Source: Listeria_A hofi (GTDB lineage Bacteria; Bacillota; Bacilli; Lactobacillales; Listeriaceae). From it: a stretch of DNA of 64,000 bases. The notes beneath the pieces were generated by a model, which saw only the letters and a list, made by a program, of their open reading frames with translations, ran no database searches and was not told the DNA's origin. The stretch spans positions 179,640-243,639 of the forward strand of contig NZ_CAUYTL010000002.1 in the NCBI RefSeq assembly GCF_963575615.1, read 5' to 3'. The stretch's first letter is position 1, and every line of letters starts with the position of its first letter. This document shows, piece after piece, positions 27,378 through 35,136 of this stretch. A program made the position numbers and the translations under genes.

Positions 27378-27420
27378 TAAATAAATCTACATCCATTATA
27401 CAACGAATGTAGATTTATTA
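27378..27420 (-). terminator. Hairpin between the DUF1906 gene and the membrane-protein pair
   Basis: AATAAATCTACAT pairs with ATGTAGATTTATT around a 17-base loop that contains, on the minus strand, TATAAT. It may partly terminate the DUF1906 transcript and hold the -10 for the downstream pair. Confidence 0.6.
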
Positions 27421-27423
27421 GTA

Positions 27424-29646
27424 CTATTTACTGGATGAATTATCTAAGACCACTTTAATAAGTAATATTAATCCAGCTATTGATACTGCTAAAGGTGCAA
27501 CAACGGCAGTCCCTATTGTAGAAACAGCATAGGCACAGTAAAGTAAGCCACCTACAACAGAGGTTTTTAATGAGCCGGTGAGTACAGCTTCGGACACTGC
27601 GTTCATTTGTGTGTCAAGTTCTCGGTTTTTATTATCAAATATTAGCGAAACGCTCATGGAGGCATTAGTTTTATAGTTATTCGTGACTTCAATTTCTGGA
27701 ACATTTGCTGTAATTGTAACTGTCAATACATCTTTAGCTGGCATCCATTTTACTGTAATATCACCTACTACTATTTTGGCCGCTAAATCAGCCACAACTT
27801 TTTTTGCATTTCCAGCATCTTCTGTTGATAGGGAGCCGGTCCAATTTGCTAATTCTTGTTGAAATGAAGCGTTGACTTTACCATCTTTTACAGAGATGGT
27901 AGTTCCTCCACTACCTGAGTTTACTAATTTTGCACTTGCAGTAAATGCAACGGTTAAATTTGGTGATATTACTCGTACATTAGTTTTCTCCATCTCTAAC
28001 TCAAACGTAACCTTATCATCAACCAACGCGGCTAAACTCGAGTTTCCGTACAACACATCACGAACTCGCATCAAACGTGCACGATTTACCGCCGCGGAAC
28101 TCGGTGTATCACTCACTGGTGGTGGCGTCACGACTGAAACGGCTGTATCTGCGCCGGAATACGTCACTTTATCAATATCTAATTTTCCGTTTCCTGTGCC
28201 AATGGACATTTCAAAATATTGATCGAACGCCCAGTTGTCTGGCATCGGGAAGCCGAGGTTGCCGCTGAATCCGGTGGACATATCGGCGACGAAAACGTTA
28301 TCGACGAGTCCTGCGTTTTGCAGGCGACTACACACATTGCGGGCTCCGTAAACGCCAATTTGGTACGAGTGCAGGTCTTGATTTTGCTTGAATGCGGCGC
28401 GCAGGTTTTGGAAGTAGGGCACGATCAGGTCTGTAATTTGATAGTCGTAAGCGTCTAGATCGACCGCAAAATAAATCGTTGTTCCTGCTGGGAAACCGAG
28501 AGTGTACGCGGCATCAATGGCTTTATATCCGTCGCTAATGCCTTGAAGTGGTACCTCGAAATAGGGAATTTCATAGCCTCCGTCTTGATAGATTGGGAAG
28601 ATTTTCAGTCCTTTTTTCAGGATCGCTGCGATTTCGGTCGGATTCATCGCTTTTGGAACGCGTGTGCCGCCGCGGATGACATTTCCTGTTAAATAGCGGC
28701 CAACGTAGCGGTAACCAGCGTTCCATAGGGTGTCAATTTGATCGGTATTCAGAACGTACGATGTGTCGCAGGCGGTCGCGGCACGGTTCGGATCGCCGGC
28801 GCTGGAAAGGAGGGCTTTGAACGTGCCCATATTAATCGCACCGGTCGTGATGCTCATTTTCATGAATTCTTGGTAGCGCTTCACGAGGTTCGTTGTCTCA
28901 GCGTCATATGTTCCACTAAACTGATTAATAGGCAGGCCGTTACACGCAAGGCTGTATTGCAAAAGTAGAACGAGCGCCTTGTTCGATGTAAAAGTGGGGA
29001 TCAGGTTGGTCAGATTTGTCGTTGTACCTGGCCCAAAATTACCGTTCGCTGTCGTGCGCGCCATGCCTTCTTCTTTTTGCAGGGCGTAAATGAGCGATGT
29101 ATTCGTGTCGCGACCGTATAAACCGTCACATGGAACGAGCGAGCCAATCCAAGCGCTGTAATCTCGATTTAGATTCTGCTGAACGGTCCGAACGGCGAAA
29201 ATGCCACCGCTTACCGTCTGAAACGCGCTCATATTAAGCAAGGATTTCATAATAATCGTCGATACGACACCATCTTGCGTCGAGAGTCCAGCGTCTTTTT
29301 GAAACATTTTAACGGCGATTTGCGTTTGTCCGCCGAATACCCCTGTGAAACCGCCGGGGCTGTAGCCTTTGCAGTAAAACGCGCCTTGCAGGATATAGTT
29401 GATATTGCTCGGTTTGGCGTCGCTTGCTCCGATAGTTAGCGGTTTGAATGCTTTCTCCGTTCCCGGCCCGAAATTATCCGCGGTAGGTGAGATGCCAAGT
29501 TCAATTTGAAGGGCGCGCGTCAACGCATACACCGTCGTCCAGCCCGTTTTTCCGTTTTCAGGAATCGTTTGATAATCGCCTTTCGCGACATATCCTTGAT
29601 ACGTTTTGTTCAACCAACTTTGTACTGTTTTTACCATTTCATCCAT
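27424..29646 (-). CDS. Multidomain cell-wall protein: four peptidoglycan-binding-like repeats, DUF1906 glycoside-hydrolase-like domain, distinct hydrophobic C-terminus
   Basis: A 740-residue protein without a signal peptide. Residues about 5-70 and 152-217 are similar modules (VQ..LN..Y then ...ALQ.E.G....NFGPGT); 79-140 and 221-282 are a second module type, giving an A-B-A-B array of peptidoglycan-binding-like repeats. Residues about 292-500 are a DUF1906 (Rv2525c-like) TIM-barrel domain, with GYRYVGRYLTG, YFAVDLDAYDYQI and GVYGARNVC. A Pro/Ser linker (503-518) leads to a beta-rich region and a glycine- and alanine-rich hydrophobic stretch (about 696-732). ATG 29646 lies 9 bases after GGAG. 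The C-terminal third is more AT-rich than the rest, suggesting a swapped domain. Confidence 0.75.
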   Translation of the reverse strand: MDEMVKTVQSWLNKTYQGYVAKGDYQTIPENGKTGWTTVYALTRALQIELGISPTADNFGPGTEKAFKPLTIGASDAKPSNINYILQGAFYCKGYSPGGFTGVFGGQTQIAVKMFQKDAGLSTQDGVVSTIIMKSLLNMSAFQTVSGGIFAVRTVQQNLNRDYSAWIGSLVPCDGLYGRDTNTSLIYALQKEEGMARTTANGNFGPGTTTNLTNLIPTFTSNKALVLLLQYSLACNGLPINQFSGTYDAETTNLVKRYQEFMKMSITTGAINMGTFKALLSSAGDPNRAATACDTSYVLNTDQIDTLWNAGYRYVGRYLTGNVIRGGTRVPKAMNPTEIAAILKKGLKIFPIYQDGGYEIPYFEVPLQGISDGYKAIDAAYTLGFPAGTTIYFAVDLDAYDYQITDLIVPYFQNLRAAFKQNQDLHSYQIGVYGARNVCSRLQNAGLVDNVFVADMSTGFSGNLGFPMPDNWAFDQYFEMSIGTGNGKLDIDKVTYSGADTAVSVVTPPPVSDTPSSAAVNRARLMRVRDVLYGNSSLAALVDDKVTFELEMEKTNVRVISPNLTVAFTASAKLVNSGSGGTTISVKDGKVNASFQQELANWTGSLSTEDAGNAKKVVADLAAKIVVGDITVKWMPAKDVLTVTITANVPEIEVTNNYKTNASMSVSLIFDNKNRELDTQMNAVSEAVLTGSLKTSVVGGLLYCAYAVSTIGTAVVAPLAVSIAGLILLIKVVLDNSSSK

Positions 29647-29792
29647 TTGTGTCAACTCCAATTCTCTATTTATGCTGTCTTACAAGAACTATCTTACAAT
29701 GAAAAAGCACGTGGAAAATGCAGAAAAAATGCAAACAAGTTTTCAGCCGAAATAAAAATTTTCAATTTCTCCTCAAAATCCCGTGCAAAAAC

Positions 29793-29821
29793 CTGATAAA
29801 TGGCTTCTTTTATGGTATGAT
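29793..29821 (+). promoter_or_regulatory. Candidate promoter of the asd operon
   Basis: CTGATA (29793-29798) and TATGAT (29816-29821) are separated by 17 bases, leaving a leader of about 80 bases before asd. Confidence 0.5.
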
Positions 29822-29907
29822 AAGTTAAATGTGAAAAAACGAAGTCCGATTAAGGAGCTCTGTTTTCCTTTTTCGACAAAATATATAAAATCCAAGGGGG
29901 AAATAGA

Positions 29908-30948
29908 ATGACAAAAAGTTATCACGTGGCTGTTGTTGGCGCGACTGGTGCTGTTGGGACGCAAATGATTCAATTACTGGAAGATGTGACGTTTTCTATA
30001 AAAGAAGTTTCATTTTTATCTTCGGCTCGTTCAGCTGGTAAGAAATTGATGTTCCGCGGGGAAGAAGTAGAAATTAAAGAAGCAACGCCTGAAAGTTTTG
30101 CGGGTGTGGATATTGCTTTGTTCAGTGCTGGTGGTTCGATTTCTGAACGTTTTGCAAAAGATGCAGTGGCACATGGCGCAATTGTAGTCGATAATACGAG
30201 TGCGTTCCGGATGCATCCAGATGTACCGCTTGTTGTTCCTGAGGTGAATCCTGAGGCGTTGCGTGAGCACAAAGGCATTATTGCGAATCCGAACTGTTCG
30301 ACAATTCAAATGGTCGCAGCATTACAACCGATTCGCGCAGCTTTCGGCTTAAACCGGATTATCGTCTCGACATACCAAGCTGTCTCTGGTTCTGGTATTC
30401 AAGCAATTGAAGAGTTGCAAACGCAATCTCAAGCTATTTTGAATGGAGAAGATTTTACGCCTGCTGTGATGCCGGTAAAAGGCGATAAAAAGCATTTCCA
30501 AATTGCGTTTAATGCGTTGCCACAGATTGATGTTTTCACGGATAATGACTATACATACGAAGAGATGAAGATGGTCAATGAAACGAAGAAAATCATGAGC
30601 GATGCGTCAATGAAAGTTGCGGCAACGTGTGTGCGTATTCCAGTTATCACGGGACATTCGGAGTCGGTTTACATCGAAGTGGATCAGGATAATGTCAAAG
30701 TTTCTGAGATTCAAGAACTTCTGCGCAATGCGCCTGGTGTTGTTTTGGAAGATGATACGGCGAATCAAGTATATCCGCATGCGGCGAGTTCTGCTGGTAA
30801 AAAAGAGGTTTTCGTTGGGCGGGTTCGTCATGATTTAGACGATTCGAAAGGATTCCACATGTGGATTGTATCGGATAATTTACTAAAAGGCGCAGCGTGG
30901 AATTCGATTCAAATTGCTGAATCTTTAATCGAGCAAAAAATCATCTGA
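29908..30948 (+). CDS. asd: Aspartate-semialdehyde dehydrogenase
   Basis: An NADPH enzyme reducing aspartyl phosphate to the semialdehyde, the branch point to lysine/DAP, threonine and methionine. VVGATGAVGTQMI is the nucleotide-binding loop, NPNCSTIQMV holds the catalytic cysteine, and GSGIQAIEEL follows. Its 346 residues are full length. AAGGGGG precedes the ATG. It starts the asd-dapG-dapA-rnjB operon, the same order as in Bacillus subtilis. Confidence 0.97.
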   Translation: MTKSYHVAVVGATGAVGTQMIQLLEDVTFSIKEVSFLSSARSAGKKLMFRGEEVEIKEATPESFAGVDIALFSAGGSISERFAKDAVAHGAIVVDNTSAFRMHPDVPLVVPEVNPEALREHKGIIANPNCSTIQMVAALQPIRAAFGLNRIIVSTYQAVSGSGIQAIEELQTQSQAILNGEDFTPAVMPVKGDKKHFQIAFNALPQIDVFTDNDYTYEEMKMVNETKKIMSDASMKVAATCVRIPVITGHSESVYIEVDQDNVKVSEIQELLRNAPGVVLEDDTANQVYPHAASSAGKKEVFVGRVRHDLDDSKGFHMWIVSDNLLKGAAWNSIQIAESLIEQKII

Positions 30949-30976
30949 AAAACGCGAAATAATTGAGGTGTAACGA

Positions 30977-32200
30977 ATGAAAATTATCGTGCAAAAATTT
31001 GGTGGGACTTCCGTTCAAAACGAGGAGTCCCGCCAGCTTGCATTTAATCATTTACAAAGTTCAATCGATCAAGGCTATAAAGTTGTTGTTGTTGTTTCGG
31101 CAATTGGTCGATTAGGTGATCCTTACGCGACGGATACGTTGCTGGAACTCATTGGGGCGAAAGAAACGCGGTTGTCATTACGTGAACAAGACATGCTGCT
31201 TTCTGTTGGTGAAACGATTTCTACAGCGGTTTTCACGAATATGCTTTTAGAGGCTGATATCAAGGCTACGGCGTTTTCAGGGGCTCAAGCTGGAATCAGG
31301 ACATCCGGTGAATACACGGCGGGCAAAATTTCTGAGGTGGATGTGACGCGATTGCGCCAGACATTGGAAACCGTCGATATTGTTGTCGTTGCAGGTTTTC
31401 AAGGTAGTGCGCCAAATGGTGATATCACAACGCTTGGTCGTGGTGGAAGCGATACTTCTGCTGCAGCGCTTGGCGTAGCACTTGCCGCCGAAAGGATTGA
31501 TATTTTTACGGATGTTGATGGAATGTACACAGCCGATCCGAGAATTGTTAAAAATGCGCGTTCTTTGCCGACTGTGAGTTATAATGAAGTTAGCAACATG
31601 GCTTATCAAGGTGCCAAAGTGATTCATCCACGTGCTGTTGAGATTGCGATGCAGGCCAAGATTCCGTTGCGCATTCGTTCGACATATTTAAAGGGAGAGG
31701 GCACACTTGTTACGTCGCAAACCGATGTTAGCGGTCGTTTTGATGTGAAGGAGCGCCTTGTTACAGGGATTGCACATGTGACGAATTTGACGCAGCTTCG
31801 TGTTAAGACAGACCATGTCCATACCCAGCAGGAAGCCTTCGCAATTTTGGCGGAAGCAAGTATTAGTTTAGATTTTATTAATATATCGACAAACGAGATT
31901 GTATTTACCGTACCAGAACAAAAGCGTGAACACGTGTTGGCACTCTTGAAGGAAGCATCTTACGTGGCCGAAACGACCGAGAATTGCGCGAAAGTTTCCA
32001 TCGTTGGAGCGGGAATCGCAGGTGTACCAGGAGTTACCGCTAAGATTGTATCTGCTTTATCCAGTGAAAACATCGCTATTTTGCAGTCAGCAGATAGTCA
32101 TACCACAGTTTGGATTCTAGTTGAAGAAACGGATTTAATCGCCGCAGTAAATGCACTTCATGACGAGTTTTGCATTGAAAATGAATTGGAGGAGGAATAA
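30977..32200 (+). CDS. dapG: Aspartokinase (DapG-like)
   Basis: Phosphorylates aspartate to open the DAP/lysine pathway. The N-terminal kinase domain shows VQKFGGTSVQNEE and TTLGRGGSDTSA; two ACT domains fill residues about 265-400, likely for feedback control. By operon position it matches DapG (diaminopimelate-sensitive) rather than the lysine-sensitive LysC; sensitivity itself is not visible in sequence. At 407 residues it is full length. It begins 28 bases after asd, and dapA follows in 4 bases. Confidence 0.94.
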   Translation: MKIIVQKFGGTSVQNEESRQLAFNHLQSSIDQGYKVVVVVSAIGRLGDPYATDTLLELIGAKETRLSLREQDMLLSVGETISTAVFTNMLLEADIKATAFSGAQAGIRTSGEYTAGKISEVDVTRLRQTLETVDIVVVAGFQGSAPNGDITTLGRGGSDTSAAALGVALAAERIDIFTDVDGMYTADPRIVKNARSLPTVSYNEVSNMAYQGAKVIHPRAVEIAMQAKIPLRIRSTYLKGEGTLVTSQTDVSGRFDVKERLVTGIAHVTNLTQLRVKTDHVHTQQEAFAILAEASISLDFINISTNEIVFTVPEQKREHVLALLKEASYVAETTENCAKVSIVGAGIAGVPGVTAKIVSALSSENIAILQSADSHTTVWILVEETDLIAAVNALHDEFCIENELEEE

Positions 32201-32204
32201 CATA

Positions 32205-33086
32205 ATGGATTTTGGAAAAGTAGTGACAGCCATGGTGACGCCGTACAATTCTGAGAAAGATAAAGTGTGCAAAAAAAGAATTCACCGTTTAGTCAACCAC
32301 CTCATTGAAAATGGTTCAGATGGGCTAGTAGTAGCAGGTACAACGGGTGAGTCCCCAACTATTTCGCACGATGAAAAGATTAAGTTGTTCAAGCAGGTCG
32401 TGGAAACAAACCAAGGACGCGCTAAAATCATTGCAGGAACTGGTTCGAATAATACGGCGGAAACAATCGCTTTTACGAAAGAAGTAGAAGAAATCGGCGG
32501 TATTGATGCTGTTCTAATCGTGGCACCGTACTATAATAAACCAAACCAAGCTGGTCTGTACGCTCATTTTGCGGCAATTGCAGAGGCGACGACGTTACCA
32601 GTAGTCATTTATAACATTCCGAGTCGATCGATTGTAAATATAGAACCAGAAACGATTATTGAACTATCCAAAATTGAGAACATTGTCGCAGTAAAAGAAT
32701 CTAGCGGTAATTTTGATAACATCACAAAAATTATTGCAGAAACTAGTGATGATTTTACGGTTTACAGTGGTGATGATAGTTTTACATTGCCGATTTATGC
32801 ACTTGGTGGAGCGGGTGTTATTTCAGTTGCGAGCCACATTATCGGGCCTGAAATGCAGACGATGCTTCGCGCTTTTGACGAAGGCGATACGAAGAAAGCA
32901 GCAGAAATTCATGGTAAGCTAGTGCCGTTAATGAACACGCTATTCATCGCTCCGAATCCAGCTCCGGTGAAACATCTGGTTAATAAATTAGACATTGATG
33001 TTGGGCACTTACGATTACCACTCGCGCCATTAACAGACACAGAAATTACAAAAATTGAAGCAGCATACAAAAATTATTTGAAATAA
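32205..33086 (+). CDS. dapA: 4-hydroxy-tetrahydrodipicolinate synthase
   Basis: A class I aldolase joining pyruvate and aspartate semialdehyde. VAGTTGESPTISHDEK is the family signature, VIYNIPSRS contains the catalytic-triad tyrosine region, and VAVKESSGN holds the Schiff-base lysine. AGGAGGAATAAC precedes the ATG at 32205, giving 293 residues; the frame extends upstream into dapG but without a start. rnjB follows 18 bases later. Confidence 0.96.
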   Translation: MDFGKVVTAMVTPYNSEKDKVCKKRIHRLVNHLIENGSDGLVVAGTTGESPTISHDEKIKLFKQVVETNQGRAKIIAGTGSNNTAETIAFTKEVEEIGGIDAVLIVAPYYNKPNQAGLYAHFAAIAEATTLPVVIYNIPSRSIVNIEPETIIELSKIENIVAVKESSGNFDNITKIIAETSDDFTVYSGDDSFTLPIYALGGAGVISVASHIIGPEMQTMLRAFDEGDTKKAAEIHGKLVPLMNTLFIAPNPAPVKHLVNKLDIDVGHLRLPLAPLTDTEITKIEAAYKNYLK

Positions 33087-33104
33087 GAGGAAGGAGGAAT
33101 AACT

Positions 33105-34775
33105 TTGACAATAAAAAAAGCAAAACATATTAAGATTATCCCACTTGGCGGTGTGGATGAAAGTGGCAAGAATTTATACGTAGCTGAAGTGGATGAATCT
33201 CTTTATATTATGGATACAGGCTTGATGTTCCCAGAAGACGAATTGTTGGGCATCGATGTCGTTATTCCAGACATTAAATACTTAGAGGATAATCAAGACC
33301 GGATCGAGGCTATTTTTCTAACGCACGGTCATGAAGATGCAATCGGAGCTTTACCATACGTTTTGGCCAAAATTAAGGCGCCAGTTTATGGAACAGAATT
33401 GACAATTGCACTTGCTAAAGCAGCATTAAAAGAACATAAAAAAGTTCGCTTCAACGACTTCCATATTGTTGATGGAAAAACGAAATTATCATTCCCAAAT
33501 ATCGATGTAGAATTCTTCCGTACAACGCATTCAATTCCTGATTCTGTCGGTATTATTTTAAATACAAGTGAAGGCGCGATTGTCTATACAGGCGATTTCA
33601 AATTTGATCAATCCGCAAAACCAGGATATGAAACTAGCCTAGGTCGTATCGCTGAAATTGGTGAAAAAGGTGTGCTTGCATTACTTTCTGATAGCTCTGA
33701 GGCAGAACATGCCGGTGCTACATCAAGTGATAGTCTTATAGATGAGGAAATTCGCCACGCTTTTCATTCTGCACCAGGGCGTGTTATTGTAGCGTGTGTG
33801 GCTTCTAATCTCGTTCGTTTACAACAAGTTTTGGACGCATCATTTGCGACAAATCGTAAAGTTGCAATCGTAGGGAAAGAATTGGAACGCGTTTTTGATA
33901 TTTCGGTAAAATTGAACAAGATTCAGTTGCAGAGCGAAGAACTTGTTGTGCCATTAAAAGAAGCGAAAAAGCTACCAAAAGACAAACTTGTCATCATTGA
34001 AACAGGTAATCTTGGTGAACCAATTCAATCATTACAACTGATGACAAAAGGTAAGCATCCAAAAATAAATGTCGAAAAAGGCGATACAATCTACATCACA
34101 TCGACGCCATCCCCGTCATCAGAAACTATTTTAGCGAAAACGATTGATATGCTATACAAAGCAGATGCAACTGTATTAACGATGAACAGAGATTTATTTG
34201 TATCCGGTCACGGCAGTCAAGACGATTTAAAATTAATGTTAAACTTAATGAAACCAAAATACTTCATCCCAGTTCACGGTGAGTATCGGATGCTGATTGC
34301 ACACGCTAAACTAGCATATCAAGTCGGAATCCCGAAATCAAACGTATTCGTAGCCGGAAAAGGTGAAGTTATCGAATATAAGAATGGTCGCATGAGCGCT
34401 GGAAACCGAGTGTTTGCAGGGAATACATTGATTGACGGACTCGGTGTAGGAGATGTTGGGAATATCGTACTGCGCGATCGTAAACTATTATCAGAAGATG
34501 GTATTTTTATCGTTGTTGTTACATTGAACCGTAAGTCCAAAGCGATCATCTCTGGACCGGAAATCATTTCAAGAGGTTTCATCTACGTTCGTGAATCTGA
34601 GCATCTATTGGAAAAATCATCCGAAGTCGTAACAAAGATTGTCGAGAAGAACTTACAAGATAAAGAATTCGAGTGGGCGAAACTAAAACAAGACATCCGC
34701 GACCAATTGAACCGATATTTATTCGAACAAACGAAACGTAGGCCAATGATATTGCCGATAATAATGGAAGTGTAG
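33105..34775 (+). CDS. rnjB: Ribonuclease J2
   Basis: A metallo-beta-lactamase/beta-CASP RNase of 556 residues involved in mRNA decay with RNase J1. The first metal motif reads LTHGHEDAIGALPY: the final histidine of HxHxDH is alanine, the kind of change seen in J2 subunits. YTGDFKFDQS, the beta-CASP part and the C-terminal PVHGEYRM are present. The start is TTG after AAGGAGG. Its place after dapA matches B. subtilis rnjB. It likely works mainly as a partner of J1. Confidence 0.9.
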   Translation: MTIKKAKHIKIIPLGGVDESGKNLYVAEVDESLYIMDTGLMFPEDELLGIDVVIPDIKYLEDNQDRIEAIFLTHGHEDAIGALPYVLAKIKAPVYGTELTIALAKAALKEHKKVRFNDFHIVDGKTKLSFPNIDVEFFRTTHSIPDSVGIILNTSEGAIVYTGDFKFDQSAKPGYETSLGRIAEIGEKGVLALLSDSSEAEHAGATSSDSLIDEEIRHAFHSAPGRVIVACVASNLVRLQQVLDASFATNRKVAIVGKELERVFDISVKLNKIQLQSEELVVPLKEAKKLPKDKLVIIETGNLGEPIQSLQLMTKGKHPKINVEKGDTIYITSTPSPSSETILAKTIDMLYKADATVLTMNRDLFVSGHGSQDDLKLMLNLMKPKYFIPVHGEYRMLIAHAKLAYQVGIPKSNVFVAGKGEVIEYKNGRMSAGNRVFAGNTLIDGLGVGDVGNIVLRDRKLLSEDGIFIVVVTLNRKSKAIISGPEIISRGFIYVRESEHLLEKSSEVVTKIVEKNLQDKEFEWAKLKQDIRDQLNRYLFEQTKRRPMILPIIMEV

Positions 34776-34789
34776 GGAAGTGCTGAAAC

Positions 34790-34903
34790 GGCCCGTTCAG
34801 CTCCGACAAAAACTGGAGCGGCCGCAGTAAAAAGCCGACCTAGCTTTTTGCGGAGGGCGTGAAGTATTCGAGGAGTTGGCTGTTGAAGTTGGATCCGGAG
34901 TTG
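34790..34903 (+). repeat. Dispersed GC-rich repeat, copy 1
   Basis: Shares ordered blocks with 35001-35088 and 62668-62769: CCCGTT.AG.T.CGACA.AAA.TG, then GCAGT.AAAA, a variable hairpin-like middle, and a close GGATCCGGAG. This copy has an internal stem GCTCC/GGAGC and, like copy 2, the words GCGGAGG, GAG..GTTGGCTGTTG and GGATCCGGAG. It starts just after the rnjB stop. Confidence 0.7.
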
Positions 34904-34993
34904 CTGAGCATGACATAGAACATGGATTACATGCTCACTTCGTTCTCATGCATATTGAGGTTCTAAATCAGCAAAAAACGCTACTTAAGAACC
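34903..34993 (+). repeat. Structured hairpin repeat, solitary copy D
   Basis: Related to the tandem copies at 43471-43705: GATTACATGCTC, TCATGCATATTGA and TCTAA.TCAGCAAAA are shared. The hairpin GGTTCT (34959-34964) with AGAACC (34988-34993) occupies the place of AGCTCT/AGAGCT there, with an inner AGC/GCT pair. Confidence 0.7.
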
Positions 34994-35000
34994 ACAACAT

Positions 35001-35088
35001 AGGGGGCGCAGTGAAAACCCTCTTTTGGTTTTTGCGGAGGCCACGAAATTTCCGAGAGGCTGGCTGTTGGAGCTGGATCCGGAGGCGC
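35001..35088 (+). repeat. Dispersed GC-rich repeat, copy 2
   Basis: GGGGGCGCAGTGAAAACCC, GCGGAGGCCACGAAATTTCC, GGCTGGCTGTTGGAGC and GGATCCGGAGGCG. The words GGCCACGAAATTTCC, CTGGATCC and GAAGGCG or GGAGGCG recur in copy 3 near 62730-62769. Confidence 0.72.
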
Positions 35089-35094
35089 CAAACC

Positions 35095-35133
35095 AAAAAG
35101 GTATAAAATCCAAAATCGGATTTTATACCTTTT
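35095..35133. terminator. Bidirectional terminator between rnjB and malic enzyme genes
   Basis: AAAAAGGTATAAAATCC pairs perfectly with GGATTTTATACCTTTTT (17 bp, 6-base loop). Confidence 0.93.
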
Positions 35134-35136
35134 TCT

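Noticed and set aside
25219..29646. Prophage
   Set aside because: Only one RinA-like gene and a peptidoglycan-binding protein are phage-like; there are no structural, packaging, integration or holin genes.
34876..35106. 76-residue open frame over the dispersed repeats
   Set aside because: It runs across two unrelated repeat families and has no recognisable protein pattern or ribosome binding site.
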